From the NCBI RefSeq assembly GCF_023898315.1, contig NC_064616.1, forward strand, positions 701,993,389 to 702,057,388: a stretch of DNA of 64,000 bases, written 5' to 3'. This stretch comes from Schistocerca nitens. Taxonomy: Eukaryota; Arthropoda; Insecta; Orthoptera; Acrididae. The position numbers and the translations under genes are program-made. The notes under the pieces are model-generated. The model did no database searches and was not told where the DNA came from. It was given only the letters and a program-made list of their open reading frames with translations. Below, piece after piece: positions 11,821-23,480 of this stretch. Positions within the stretch are counted from its first letter, which is position 1; every line of letters starts with the position of its first letter.

Positions 11821-12856
11821 TCAGGCCAATAGATGTTCAATGTGGTGGCCATCATTTGCTGCACACAATTGCAATCTCTGGCGTAATGAATGTCGTACAC
11901 GCCGTAATGTCGCCGCAGGTTGCCACAATACGTTGTTTCATATCCTCTGGGGTTGTAGGCACATCACGGTACACATTCTCCTTTAACGTACCCCACAGAA
12001 AGAAGTCCAGAGGTGTAAGATCAGGAGAACGGGCTGGCCAATTTATGCGTCCTCCACGTCCTATGAAACACCCGTCGAACATCCTGTCAAGGGACAGCCT
12101 AGTGTTAATTGCGGAATGTGCACGTGCACCATCATGCTGATACCACATACGTCGACGCGTTTCCAGTGGGGCATTTTCGAGCAACGTTGGCAGATCATTC
12201 TGTAGAAACGCGATGTATACTGCAGCTGTTTGGGCCCCTGCAATGAAGTGAGGACCAATGAGGTGGTCGCCAATGATTCCGCACCATACATTTACAGTCC
12301 ACGGTCGCTGTCGCTCTACCTGTCTGAGCCAGCGGGGATTGCCCACGGACCAGTAATGCATGTTCCTTAGATTCTCTGCCCCGTGGTTTGTGAAACCCGC
12401 TTCATCGGTAAACAGGTAGAACTGCAACGCATTCTCTGTTAATGCCCATTGACAGAATTGCACTCGATGATTAAAGTCATCACCATGTAATTGCTGATGT
12501 AGCGACACATGAAACGGGTGAAAGCGGTGACGATGCAGTATGCGCATGACACTACTTTGACTCAGTCCACCGGCTCTCGCAATGTCCCGTGTACTCATGT
12601 GTGTGTTCATGGCAACGGCAGCTAACACACCAACTGCACCCGCTTCTCCTGTGACGGGCCTGTTACGGACCCGTTTGCGTGCTACGACCATACCTGTTGC
12701 ATACAGTTGGCGGTAGATATTTTGCAATGTGCGGCACGTTGGATGCTCTCTGTCCGGGTACCGTTCTGCATACACCCTGCAGGCTTCAGCTGCATTTCGT
12801 CGACACTCGCCATAGATGAGTATCATCTCCGCCTTTTCAGAGTTCGAATACACCAT
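11821..12856 (-). pseudogene. DD41D-type transposase, intact through the catalytic core
   Basis: The ATG at 12856 starts MVYSNSEKAEMILIYGECRR, a DUF4817-like helix-turn-helix region (residues ~3-58). It is followed by a second helix-turn-helix (DIARAGGLSQSSVMRIL, ~90-106). Catalytic blocks are LFTDEAGFTNHG, WYQHDGARAHS and RSPDLTPLDFFLWG. There are 41 residues between the second Asp and the last Asp (PLDF). The frame stays open to 11852, giving 335 residues. A different frame carries DGHHIEHLLA and a stop at 11821-11823, and the related elements end NGGHFEHFL and DGHYFEHLLH. This implies a one-base shift after about codon 310. The N-terminus and catalytic core look undamaged, so loss of only the tail may or may not abolish activity. 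Confidence 0.88.
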
Positions 12857-13142
12857 GGTCACAGCTCCTACAACACTACACTATCACAGACGTCTGGTAA
12901 CACGGTGTACTACAGTTGGTGTGCGTGCGGAGACGAATGCAGAATAACAATAGCAGCAAGCGCTTCATGCGGACACTGCGACAGCCAGACCAAACCACAA
13001 CAGTGCACTACAGCCACACTCGTAAGCACGGTCGTCATCGTAAACATGTCCCTGCAGATGCTGCTCGCCGACCGTGGCCCGTGTTTGTTAAAACACGCAA
13101 CTGAACGTCGGAGGTTTCAAGCGTCAACTTTAGGTTACAATA

Positions 13143-13341
13143 AAATGGTTCAAATGGCTCTGAGCACTATGGGACTTAACTGCTAAGGTCATCAGTCCCC
13201 TACAACTTAGAACTACTTAAACCTAACTAACCTAAGGACATCACACACATCCATGCACGAGGCAGGACTCGAACCTGCGACCGTAGCGGTCGCGCGGATC
13301 CAGACTGTAGCGCCTTTAACCGCTTGGCCACCACGGCCGGC
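13143..13341 (-). repeat. tRNA-derived SINE (type A) in the right terminal repeat
   Basis: Full-length minus-oriented SINE with B box GGTTCGAGTCC. It is flanked by TAGGTTACAATA at 13131-13142 and 13342-13353. It splits the right inverted repeat of the DD41D element, so it inserted later. Confidence 0.95.
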
Positions 13342-13796
13342 TAGGTTACAATATCTCCGGATGTAATTAACATTTTACAAAGCAACAAACGGCACTGATT
13401 ATGTATTTGTTTATATGTTCAGATGTGCTAACAAAACTAACGGGGTTCCATTTAAAAAAAAACGTAGGTTTGTGTTAAAAAACATACTTCGGTGCATTTT
13501 TGTATGGTTTGTATTAAACAATTACACTAGCCCCTCTCCTCACGTTCGGTCTGTGGAATCGGTTCGTCAGTATTTGATGTGGTTTACGAAATATATCCAG
13601 CGGTAACTTTAGGTGACTCACCCTGTATATGTAAGATGACATTCTGATCAAATGCATATTGATCTGCATAAGCTCTGCAGGTGGCCTAATCATACTGTGC
13701 AAATACTGTGTATCAGAAAGGGGTAGTAGGCTGATACTTGGTGAAAAAATATGCAGGTGAAGTCGTGGGTACTTCAATGGTCTGTTACACGTATAA

Positions 13797-14060
13797 GGCA
13801 GAGCTTATGTGTGTATTGTGTATGTCCTGGATCTGCTCCTAAGCCCCTGGATCGGTTTGAACCAAATTTGCCACAGAAACAGCAGGCCTCATAGGGATCA
13901 GCACTGTAGTGTTTATAATTGCCTACATACAAAAACATGTTTTTACCAGCCCCTGGTGTATAGGCTACCCTACACAAAGAGTATGTTGTGTGGGAACAGT
14001 ATCAGACTGCCAAATCTAACTACTTTGCATGGTGGCCTACATGTCAGAGGCAAGAGGTGG
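13797..14060. repeat. Unnamed dispersed repeat, copy 2
   Basis: Partner of 8532-8830, with the same block order. The copies differ by many substitutions and small indels. No terminal repeats or tail were identified. Confidence 0.7.
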
Positions 14061-14269
14061 TTGTCTATACCCTGAGACGTAGGCTGTGCTGAATAACAGA
14101 GATGTTGCATTGGAGTGGAGACCTGTACCTCAAGAGCAAATAAATGAATTTCAGTTCACTCATGTGTAGCCTGCCCAGTGTGGCAGGTGTGTTGCGGGAG
14201 TAGTATCGTCCTGCTTTATTGAACTGTATCTCAAACCAACATGTGCTAGTTACTATATCTGGGGTGAGG

Positions 14270-14495
14270 TTGTAATGGACAGAGGAGGGTAGGGACAGAG
14301 CGAGGGGGAAGAGGAAATGGACAGAGAGAGTGGAGAAAGGGCAGATACATGAGGCAGTCAGAAGATGTAGAGGGGTGGTGGGCAGGTCGAAAAGAAAGAG
14401 GATGAGGCAGAGAATCAAAGGGAGAGGGAAGGAGAATATGGTCAGAGGGATGGGTAAGGAAGATACGATCAGAGAAACGGGGTGGTGGTAATGGA

Positions 14496-14548
<53 letters not shown>

Positions 14549-14720
14549 AGAGAGAGAGAGAGAGAGAGAGAGCAGAAGAAGATGATGAGAGAGTGGAAAG
14601 GAGGAGATAGACGGTTAGAGGTGGTATGATGAGATGGGTAGACAGAAGGAGGAGGAGGCGGAGGCGGAGACAGAGAGGAGGAGAAGGAGGAGGAGGATGA
14701 GGAGGAGGAGGTGTGTTCAG
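14270..14720. repeat. Purine-rich tract with a (GA)n microsatellite
   Basis: Long GA-rich stretch with a near-pure GA run at ~14497-14575, interrupted once by TTGA, and GGA-rich repeats at 14650-14715. The long minus-strand frame through it is Ser/Leu/Pro low-complexity and not a gene. Confidence 0.9.
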
Positions 14721-14852
14721 TATATGTGTCGAATGCAAGAGCTGGCCAAGTCACAGGGAAAAGGCTAGTTGTTAACAAATTTCATTTATTAGAAACACAG
14801 ATGAGAAAGGTCCTTCTAGTATCTCATATGCACGTACACGTATCTATATCTA

Positions 14853-16264
14853 CACTACTGGCCATTAAAATTGCTACACCACGAAGAAGACGTGCTACAG
14901 AAGCGAAATTTAACCGACAGGAAGAAGATGCTGTGATATGCAAATGATTAGCTTTTCAGAGCATTCACACAAGGTTGGCGCCGGTGGCGACACCTACAAC
15001 GTCCTGACATGAAGAAAGTTTCCAACCGATTTCTCATACACAAAACAGACAGCAGTTGACCGGCGTTGCCTGGTGAAACGTTATTGTGATGCTTCGTGTG
15101 AGGAGGAGAAATGCGTTCCATAACGTTTCTGACTTTGATAAAGGTCGGATTGTAGCCTATCGCGATTGCGGTTTATCGTATCGCGACATTGCTGCTCGCG
15201 TTGGTCGAGATCCAATGACTGTTAGCAGAATACGGAATCGGTGGGGTCAGGAGGGTAATACGGAACGCCGTGCTGGATCCCAACGGTCTCGTATCACTAT
15301 CAGTCGAGATGACAGGCATCATGTCCTCATGGCTGTAACGGATCGTGCAGCCACGTCTCGATTCCCGAGTCAACAGATGGGGACGTTTGCAAGACCACAA
15401 CCATCTGCACGAAGAGTTCGACGACGTTTGCAGCAGCATGGACTATCAGCTCGGAGACCATGGCTGTGGTTATCCTTGAAGCTGCATCACAGACAGAAGC
15501 GCCTGCGATGGTGTACTCAACGACGAACCTGGGTGCACGAATATCAAAACGTCATTTGTTCGGATGAATCCAGGTTCTGTTTACAACATCATGATGGTCG
15601 CATCCGTGTTTGGCGACATCGCGGTGAACGCACATTGGAAGCGTGTATTCGTCACCGCCATACTGGCGTATCACCCGGCGTGATGGTATGGGGTGCCACT
15701 GGTTACACGTCTCGGTCACCTCTTGTTCGCTTTGACGGCACTTTGAACAATGGACGTTACATTTCAGACGTGTTACGACCCGTGACTCTACCCTTCATTC
15801 GATCCCAGCGAAACCCTACATTTCAGCGGGATAATGTACGACCACATGTAGCAGGTCCTGTACGGGCCTTTCTGGATACAGAAAATGTTCGACTGCTGCC
15901 CTGGCCAGCACATTCTCCAGATCTCTCACCAATTGAAAACGTCTGGTCAATGGTGACCGAGCAACTGGCTCGTCACAATACGCCAGTCATTACTCTTGAT
16001 GAACTGTGGTATCGTGTTGAAGCTGCATGGGCAGCTGTACCTGTACACCCCACCCAAGCTCTGTTTGACTCAATGCCCAGGCGTATCGAGGCCGTTATTA
16101 CGGCCAGAGGTGGTTGTTCTGGGTACTGATTTCTCAGGATCTATGCACCCAAATTGCGTGAAAATGTAATCAAATGTCAGTTCTAGTATAATATATTTGT
16201 TCAATGAATACCAGTTTATCATCTGGATTTCTTCTTGGTGTAGCAATTTTAATGGCCAGTAGTG
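14853..16264 (+). mobile_element. Tc1-like transposon with open transposase
   Basis: Inverted ends CACTACTGGCCATTAAAA are flanked by TA at 14851-14852 and 16265-16266. The 1.41 kb element sits in the CTACAT-type 3' tail repeat of the minus-strand LINE that starts at 16267. A broken sister lies at 44997-46662. Confidence 0.95.
15089..16129 (+). CDS. Tc1 transposase (DD34E), open reading frame
   Basis: The frame of 346 codons is open from ATG 15089 to the stop at 16127-16129. N-terminal DNA-binding region: FDKGRIVAYRDCGLSYRDIA and RDPMTVSRIRNRW (paired helix-turn-helix, residues ~16-55). Catalytic blocks: CSDESRF, FQRDNVRPH and HSPDLSPIENVW, with 34 residues between the second Asp and Glu. The usual FQQDNARPH reads FQRDNVRPH here. 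The acidic triad is present, so activity is possible but untested. The tail GGCSGY matches the family. A GTG three bases upstream is unlikely to be the start. Confidence 0.93.
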   Translation: MLRVRRRNAFHNVSDFDKGRIVAYRDCGLSYRDIAARVGRDPMTVSRIRNRWGQEGNTERRAGSQRSRITISRDDRHHVLMAVTDRAATSRFPSQQMGTFARPQPSARRVRRRLQQHGLSARRPWLWLSLKLHHRQKRLRWCTQRRTWVHEYQNVICSDESRFCLQHHDGRIRVWRHRGERTLEACIRHRHTGVSPGVMVWGATGYTSRSPLVRFDGTLNNGRYISDVLRPVTLPFIRSQRNPTFQRDNVRPHVAGPVRAFLDTENVRLLPWPAHSPDLSPIENVWSMVTEQLARHNTPVITLDELWYRVEAAWAAVPVHPTQALFDSMPRRIEAVITARGGCSGY

Positions 16265-16266
16265 TA

Positions 16267-17200
16267 CATCTACAGCTACATGCATACGCTGCAAGCCTCC
16301 ACATAGTGCATGGCAGAGGATACCACCAATAGTCATTCCTTTCCTGTCGCACTCGCAAATGGTGCAGTGAGGAAACGATTGTTCACATGCTTCCGAACGA
16401 GCCATAATTCATCTTGTTTTCACGAGCCTTGCGCGAAATGTACCCTGGCGTCACTAGAATCGTTCGGCAGTCAGCTTAAAATGCCGGTTCTCTAAATATT
16501 AACAACAGTGTTTCTGAAGAACAACGTCGATCTCCCTCCAAGAGTTCCCATTGGAACTCATGGAGCATATCCACAATAACCACCTGGTGATCGAACTTAA
16601 CGCTAACAAATCTACCAGCACGCCTCTGAATTGCTTCGATATCTTTCTTTAATCCGTCTTGGTGAGGATCCCAAACACTCTGGCAGTATTCAAGAATGGG
16701 TTGCACAAGTGATCTATACGCTGTCTCCTTTATAGATGCGCTACACTTTCCTAAAACTCGCAATAAATCGAAGTCGATCCTTCGCCTTCCCTATTACCGA
16801 CCTTTCGTGCTCGTTCCATTTCATATCGTTCTGGAGCGTTACACCTAGATATTTAATCAACGTGACAATGTCAAGCAGCACATTACTAATTCTGTTTTCG
16901 AATATCACGGTTTGGTTTTCCAACATACAAGCATTAACTTACATTTCTCTACATTTGGAGCAAGCTGTCATTCATTGCACCGAACGGAAATTCTGCCTTA
17001 GTCATCGTCTATCTTCTACAGTCATTCAATGACGACACTTTGTCGTACACTATAGCGTCATCAATAAGCAGTTGCAGGTTGTTGCTCACACTAGCCATCA
17101 GATCGTTCATGTATACAGGGAACAAGAGCGGTTCCGCTACACTTCCATTCGGAATTAGTGACGATACCTTGTCTCTGATGAGCACTCACCATCCAGGACA
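16267..17200 (-). pseudogene. LINE relic: reverse transcriptase C-terminal part and 3' UTR
   Basis: Reading the minus strand from 17200 downward: a PNGS...EPLLFPVYMNDL block (cf. PQGS..GPLLF.LYINDL), a block equivalent to FADD (LLIDDAIVY), IKYLGVTLQNDMKWNEHE, then ETAYRSLVQPILEYCQSVWD and AIQRRAGRFV. This is the palm-to-thumb order of Jockey/CR1-type non-LTR reverse transcriptases. The 3' UTR (16267-16480) ends in CTACAT-type repeats. The frame shifts several times and the 5' two-thirds is absent, as expected of a 5'-truncated LINE. The same family recurs at 20430-23480. Confidence 0.85.
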
Positions 17201-17655
17201 GTTATGTGCTTGGTTACGATATTCTGAATTACCAGTGCTGCATTTCTCAGTGTGTGATTCACAGGTTTTGATTGTCAAAATTTCACATCCTACCCAGATA
17301 AAGTTTATATTCCAAAGATATTATTTCTTAAAGAATTTGTTGATAGTGAAAAATCATTTATTGACGCCTTGTTCAAAACACCGTTGTCATTCTAGCAATT
17401 CCTCATTCATTTACGTATAACAATGTGAAAACAGAGGGTTCTGTTGATGTGGGATGCATTGCTCTCAGTAACATGAAACATGAGGACACGGCCATTATTC
17501 AGGTTTTCGACTGTAATATAAACTCTGTCATTCACGTAAACTGAGAACAAGACTGGACAATCAAATAAAGCAAATCTATATCGATGACGACTATAAACAA
17601 TAGTCGTGGACGTTCGTCTTCGCCCATAACTTCCATAGTAATACAGCTTGGGACA
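17201..17655. other. No recognised feature between two LINE relics
   Basis: AT-rich sequence with no motif I can name. It could include eroded LINE sequence. Confidence 0.35.
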
Positions 17656-18720
17656 ATTATAAACTTTTGTTGTTGTTGTTGTTCTAGATTTGAAACTGGT
17701 TTAATGCATCTTTACATGCTAGTCTATCCTGTGCAAGTATCCTCGTTCCAGCGTCTCCCTCTAGAATATTTACCTGCTACACTTCTGTCCTTTACCAAGT
17801 TGATAATTCCATCATGCCTCAAGATGTGTTCTATAAACTAGGTTTTGCTTTTGTCGGTGTATAGCCTCTGTTCGGGACAATATCAGTTCTGCTCGATTTC
17901 TCTTCTAAGCCCATTGCTGTCTGTGATAGCATTATTATGTCATCGGAAAATCTTAAAAGTTTTATTTCTTAATCACGAACTTAAATTCGCTTTCCAAACT
18001 TCTGCTTGGTTCCCTTTACTGCCTGCCATTATACACACCGAATATCATCTGAGGCTGGCAGTAATTCTGTCAGGTTCCCTTCACAACTACTGCTTCCCTT
18101 GCCTCTCGTTAGAATCTTGAAACTGCGGTCTGCTTTCTGTAAAAGTTGTAAGTAAATTTCACCTCCTATATTTTATGCCTGCTGTATTCAGAATGTCAAA
18201 GAGTCAACATTGTCAACAACCTTTATCTAAATCTGCAAATGCTATGTACAGAGAACTGTCATTCTTCAGGACCTTCTAAAAATATGTCACAGAGCCCCTA
18301 CGTGTTCCTACACTTCTTTGGAACCCACCCTGATGTTGCCCGATGTTGCCCTTCTATAGATAATTCGTGCCAGTCGTTTGCAACCATGTCTCATTAAAGT
18401 GATAGTTCGGTAATATATATACCTGTCATTAGAATTATTACATTCTTATTGAAGTCTGAGGATATTTCGCATGTCTCATATATCTTGCGTATCAGGTGAA
18501 ATGCTTGTCACGGCTAGTTCTTCCAATAATCATAATAAATCTTGTGGGATTCATAAACTCCAGGTGCTCTGTTTTTATTTTGGTCTTTCAATGCTCTGCA
18601 ATATTTCTCCCGTAAGGTCATATCTCCTATCTCATATTCACTGGCATCCTTGTGCCTTTCAAAAATATTGTCTTTAACCTATAAGGCAATATTAAAATAC
18701 TACAGGAAATGAATATGACT
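17656..18720 (-). pseudogene. Second LINE family relic (reverse transcriptase region)
   Basis: The sequence is recognised at DNA level as an eroded, internally deleted copy of a common arthropod LINE. The 3' end (17656-17720) carries a (GTT)n run followed by GAAACTGGTTTAATGCATC. Blocks equivalent to the FADD palm motif (~17925-17955), the fingers region (~18180-18250) and upstream RT (~18360-18640) follow in minus-strand order. Stops and shifts occur throughout. It is a different family from 16267-17200. Its clade is not settled from sequence reading alone. Confidence 0.65.
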
Positions 18721-19893
18721 GGCAGTTCACCGACTAGAAATGTATGAGCAATTCTCTCTGCTAATGTATTAAAATTTCTGAGATTTAAACTAGATTTGAG
18801 ACAATATTTAACATTTTAAATTGTGTTAATCATTAGTCTCGGTCCAACTACAATAGAAGTCAGATCCTCATTTAAATTGACTTACACATTCAAGTATGAA
18901 TATAAAACACAGTACATTAATGCGTGAGCTAGTGAAATACGTGCACCGAATACGTGACAAAGATATGGATCTTATCCCTGGAATAGAAAGCCACGGGTCA
19001 GCAGACAAAGCCCTATACAGACACGGGTCAGTACCATTCAGCCTTATCTCTTTGTTGGGGATGAGTAGCGTCACATACTGGTACCGTCAACCACAGCTTG
19101 CTGCCTTTCATGTCCAGCCACTCATCCTTGCTATTCGTACGGGTCTACTGATTGAAAGCACGAAGTACTATCGTTCCTTGAACGGCTTTCCAATGGGATT
19201 GTTGGTGTACTATTGGTTTTCTAATTCGGTTCATATCACAGAATACTTCTGCCCATTATCATGTCATCGCGACCACTCTGCACAACGATAGGTGTTTTAT
19301 TTTCTTTTTTAGGCAACTCATTGGCTTGTAATTTTCATGAATTATTTCTTGGAAGAACGCCTCAACTGCCTCCCAGTCACACTAAGAATTTATTTTTTCT
19401 CTGAGCGTGTAGTACACTGTGTGGTAGCATACGTTAAGTCTTATTTTGTGCTTTAATTTAATTTGTTAAAATTAATTACTAGTCCCAGTTTTTATATTTA
19501 GACATTTGTTGAGTCATTCACTTGGTGAGTTAATTGGTTAGGTAATCAGTAATTGCACTATTCTCGTAAAATCGGGCGACTGATGAATAAGCCTCGCATA
19601 TCGCAAGGATATAGTCATTATGTGATGGAAAGAAACTTGCACAGCGAAGAACGTTCTGTTATTTCTAATGTGATTAGTGTTTATGTTCAAGAAGTAGAAC
19701 AAAATAAACTGATGAAACATTGAGAGTCCCAATAAGAGAGTCTCAGAAATTGGTCGCATCAGAAGTTATGCATGATGCTAAAATAAACCATATGGTTCAT
19801 TGGGTCTGCCTGAGAGGATTTTTTTTTGGAATCACAATATTGGCAGAAAATCTGTCATTATTGACAGTTTCGTGAAATCGATTAGTACGTAAG
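18721..19893. other. No recognised feature
   Basis: No family was recognised. The open frame at 18896-19291 lacks any domain I can name. Confidence 0.4.
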
Positions 19894-20153
19894 TGATGAT
19901 GATGACGATGTTTGGTTTGTGGGGCGCTCAACTGTGCGGTCATCAGCGCCCGTACAAAGTCCCAATTTTTACACAGCCCATTTGTTTACACAGTCCACTC
20001 TAGCTACTTTCACGAATAATGATGATGAAATGATGAGGACAACACAAACACCCAGTGCCCGGGCAAGAAAATCCCCATCCCCGCCGGGAATCGAACCCGG
20101 GACCCCGCGTTCCAGAGGTAGCAACGCTAGCCACTAGACCACGAGCTGCGGAC
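19894..20153 (-). repeat. tRNA-derived SINE (type II)
   Basis: The minus strand starts with TCCGCAGCTCGTGGTCTAGT, then B box GGTTCGATTCC, a GATTTTCTTGCCCGGGCACTG segment, and a GATGATGATG-rich 3' end at 19894. The tRNA-like head is well preserved. Target duplication is unclear because the 3' repeat obscures it. Confidence 0.85.
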
Positions 20154-20429
20154 TCCGCAGGTGATGGGAGGACTTTTGCATCCGCTCTGCATACCCTACT
20201 TCTTACAGTAAAACAAAAAATTCATTTTTCAGAGAGAAAAACAAACTTTGCATGAGATACTGTGTGAAAAGATGTTTCCCTGGAATATATCTCGGATAAA
20301 AGAAAGATTCCAGTAGGGATTAATGTAACTGACTGACGGTGAGATCTATGTATATTATAAAAAGGCATGTATGTATCGAAAATCGGTAAGTGGGTGTAAG
20401 AGCTAGTTTCTTGTTGACCAATCTGGTGT
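20154..20429. other. Short AT-rich spacer, possibly 5' LINE sequence
   Basis: No motif is identifiable. The LINE reverse transcriptase region becomes recognisable from about 20430. Confidence 0.35.
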
Positions 20430-21860
20430 GACAGTTGAAGATAGCAAAACGAAAGCCGAAGATTTAAATTTTCATTTTAAGATATCGTTCACGTAGGAGA
20501 ATCGTACAAACATACCGTTGTTTAACCATCGGACAGACTCCTGTATGGACGACACAGTAATAAGCATCGGTGGTGTAGAGAAATAACTGGAGGAGCTGAA
20601 AACAAATTAGTCACCAGGTCCGGATGGAATCCCAATTTGTTTTTTCAAAAAGTACTCTACAGCATTCGCCCCATACCTAGCTTGCATTTTAGTGAATATA
20701 TCGCTCGGCGCAAAGTCCCAAGCGACTGGAAAGAAGCGCAGGGAACTGCGGTGTATAAGAAGGGCAAAAGAACGGACCCAAAAAATAAGACTAATGTACC
20801 CAAGATGGGTTTGCTGCAGAAACCTTGAACGCGTTCTCATTTAGAATATAATAAATTTTCTTGAGATCGAGGATCTTATGTCCACGAATCAGCATGGTTT
20901 TGGAAATCATCGCTCACGTGAAACTCAGCTTGTCCTATCCTCGGGTGATACACTGCGAACTATGGATGAAGGGCAACAGGCAGATTCTATATTTACAGGT
21001 TTTTGGAAAACGTTTGACACAGTTGCAGGCTCTTAAAGAAGGTACGATCAAATGGAATAGTTCACAATTGACTCGTAGACTTTCTAAGTTATAGAACTGA
21101 GTAGTTTGTCCTCGACGATGAGTATTCATCAGAGACGAAGTTCTCGTCAGGTGGGCTCCAGGGAAGTGTGACAGGACCGCTGTTACTCTCTATATACATA
21201 AACGATTAGGCTGACAGGGTGGGCAGCAATCTGCGGTTGTTTGCTGATGATGCTGTGGTGTACTGCATGGTGTTAAAGTTGGGTGACAGGATGACGATAC
21301 AAGATGACTTACAGAAAATTTCTAGTTCGTGTAATGAACAGCAGTTAGCGCTAAATGTAGAAAAACGTAAGGTAATGCGGATCAGTAGAAAAAACAAACC
21401 CGTAACGTCCGGATACAGCATTAGCAGTGTGCTGCTTGACACAGTTGCACAGTATAAATATCTGGGCGTAACTTTGCAAAGTGATACGGAATGGAACGAA
21501 TGTATGAAGATTGTGGTAGGGAAAACGAATGGTCAACTTCGTTTTATTGGAAGAAGTGTGGTTCATCTGTAAAGGAGACGGCATATAGGACGCCAATGCG
21601 ACGTTTTCTTGACTACTGCTCAGGTGTTTGGGATCCGTACCAGATCGGATTAAAGGAAGACATCGACGCAATTCAGAGGTGAGCTGCTAGATTTGTTACT
21701 GGTAGGTTCTAACAACACTCAAGTGTTACGGACATGCTTCAGGGACTCAAATACTAATCCAGGAAGGGAGGCGACGTTCTTTTCGAGGAACACTACTGAG
21801 AAAATTTAGAGAACCGGCATTTGAAGCTGACTGCAGAAAGATTCTACTGCCTCCAACATA

Positions 21861-23286
21861 CACTCCTGGAAATTGAAATAAGAACACCGTGAATTCATTG
21901 TCCCAGGAAGGGGAAACTTTATTGATACATTCCTGGGGTCAGATACATCACATGATCACACTGACAGTACCACAGGCACATAGACACAGGCAACAGAGCA
22001 TGCACAATGTCGGCACTAGTACAGTGTATATCCACCTTTCGCAGCAATGCAGGCTGCTATTCTCCCATGGAGACGATCGTAGAGATGCTGGATGTAGTCC
22101 TGTGGAACGGCTTGCCATGCCATTTCCACCTGGCGCCTCAGTTGGACCAGCGTTCGTGCTGGACGTGCAGACCGCGTGAGACGACGCTTCATCCAGTCCC
22201 AAACATGCTCAATGGGGGACAGATCCGGAGATCTTGCTGGCCAGGGTAGTTGACTTACACCTTCTAGAGCACGTTGGGTGGCACGGGATACATGCGGACG
22301 TGCATTGTCCTGTTGGAACAGCAAGTTCCCTTGCCGGTCTAGGAACGGTAGAACGATGGGTTCGATGACGGTTTGGATGTACCGTGCGTGCACTATTCAG
22401 TGTCCCCTCGACGATCACCAGTGGTGTACGGCCAGTGTAGGAGATCGCTCCCCACACCATGATGCCAGGTGTTGGCCCTGTGTGCCTCGGTCGTATGCAG
22501 TCCTGATTGTGGCGCTCACCTGCACGGCGCCAAACACGCATACGACCATCATTGGCACCAAGGCAGAAGCGACTCTCATCGCTGAAGACGACACGTCTCC
22601 ATTCGTCCCTCCATTCACGCCTGTCGCGACACCACTGGAGGCGGGCTGCACGATGTTGGGGCGTGAGCGGAAGACGGCCTAACGGTGTGCGGGACCGTAG
22701 CCCAGCTTCATGGAGACGGTTGCGAATGGTCCTCGCCGATACCCCAGGAGCAACAGTGTCCCTAATTTGCTGGGAAGTGGCGGTGCGGTCCCCTACGGCA
22801 CTGCGTAGGATCCTACGGTCTTGGCGTGCATCCGTGCGTCGCTGCGGTCCGGTCCCAGGTCAACGGGCACGTGCACCTTCCGCCGACCACTGGCGACAAC
22901 ATCGATGTACTGTGGAGACCTCACGCCCCACGTGTTGAGCAATTCGGCGGTACGTCCACCCGGCCTCCCGCATGCCCACTATACGCCCTCGCTCAAAGTC
23001 CGTCAACTGCACATACGGTTCACGTCCACGCTGTCGCGGCATGCTACCAGTGTTAAAGACTGCGATGGAGCTCCGTATGCCACGGCAAACTGGCTGACAC
23101 TGACGGCGGCGGTGCACAAATGCTGCGCAGCTAGCGCCATTCGACGGCCAACACCGCGGTTCCTGGTGTGTCCGCTGTGCCGTGCGTGTGATCATTGCTT
23201 GTACAGCCCTCTCGCAGTGTCCGGAGCAAGTATGGTGGGTCCGACACACCGGTGTCAATGTGTTCTTTTTTCCATTTCCAGGAGTG
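21861..23286 (-). mobile_element. Tc1 transposon, DD32E family, copy 1
   Basis: Ends CACTCCTGGAAATTGAAA on the left and the counterpart of CACTCCTGGAAATGGAAA on the right, flanked by TA at 21859-21860 and 23287-23288. It is inserted in the 3' UTR of the LINE 20430-23480. Nearly identical to 33121-34542 and 41635-43046. Confidence 0.96.
22016..23042 (-). pseudogene. Tc1 DD32E transposase with a 4-base insertion
   Basis: From ATG 23042 to the stop at 22016 the span is 1027 bases, against 1023 in the two open copies. The extra bases are a GTGC duplication at about 22384-22391, where the open copies read CCGTGCAC and this one CCGTGCGTGCAC. The frame breaks at NSAR, before the second catalytic Asp. 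Otherwise the sequence follows the open copies closely, so the lesion is recent. Confidence 0.93.
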
Positions 23287-23480
23287 TACATTGCGGATCA
23301 CGAAGATAAGGTACGAGAAATTAGGACTGATAAGGAGGCATACTGGCACTCGTTTTTCTCTCGCTCTGTTTGTGAGAGGAACAGGAAAGGAAATGACTGG
23401 TGGTGGTATAATCTCCACCACGTGCCGTACGGTGGTCTGCGGAATATCTATGTAAATGTAGATGTAAATGTAGATATGTC

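Larger units (their letters stand above)
11279..13625 (-). mobile_element. DUF4817/DD41D-type Tc1-mariner element with ~297 bp terminal repeats
   Basis: Inverted repeats 11279-11575 and 13117-13625 (the latter split by a SINE) pair over about 297 bp, starting GAGGGTGAGTCACC on the left and CAGGGTGAGTCACC on the right. TA flanks lie at 11277-11278 and 13626-13627. One transposase frame sits on the minus strand. Without the SINE the element is about 2.14 kb. The family is related to the elements at 46667-48421 and 59789-61673. Confidence 0.92.
20430..23480 (+). pseudogene. LINE relic (Jockey/CR1-like) split by a Tc1 insertion
   Basis: Recognisable LINE blocks run 20430-21858, then the Tc1 at 21861-23286, then the 3' UTR 23289-23480. 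Visible motifs: the SPGPDGIP-type finger block (~20610-20640), VPSDWKEAQGTAVYKKGKRTDP (20725-20780 region), FADDAVVYCMV (palm, ~21240), YKYLGVTLQSDTEWNE (~21450) and SSVKETAYRTP...FLDYCSGVWDPYQ (~21565-21650). The 3' end carries (ATGTAG)n at 23448-23478. The frame shifts repeatedly. The same family ends at 16267-17200, and both copies carry a Tc1 insertion near the 3' end. Confidence 0.88.

Noticed and set aside
14065-14778. Minus-strand open frame of 237 codons
   Set aside because: It is the complement of a purine-rich tract with a GA microsatellite; the protein is Ser/Leu/Pro low-complexity.
22507-22938. Arg-rich antisense frames in the DD32E Tc1 copies
   Set aside because: They recur in all copies only because they overlap the GC-rich transposase in another frame; no domain was recognised.
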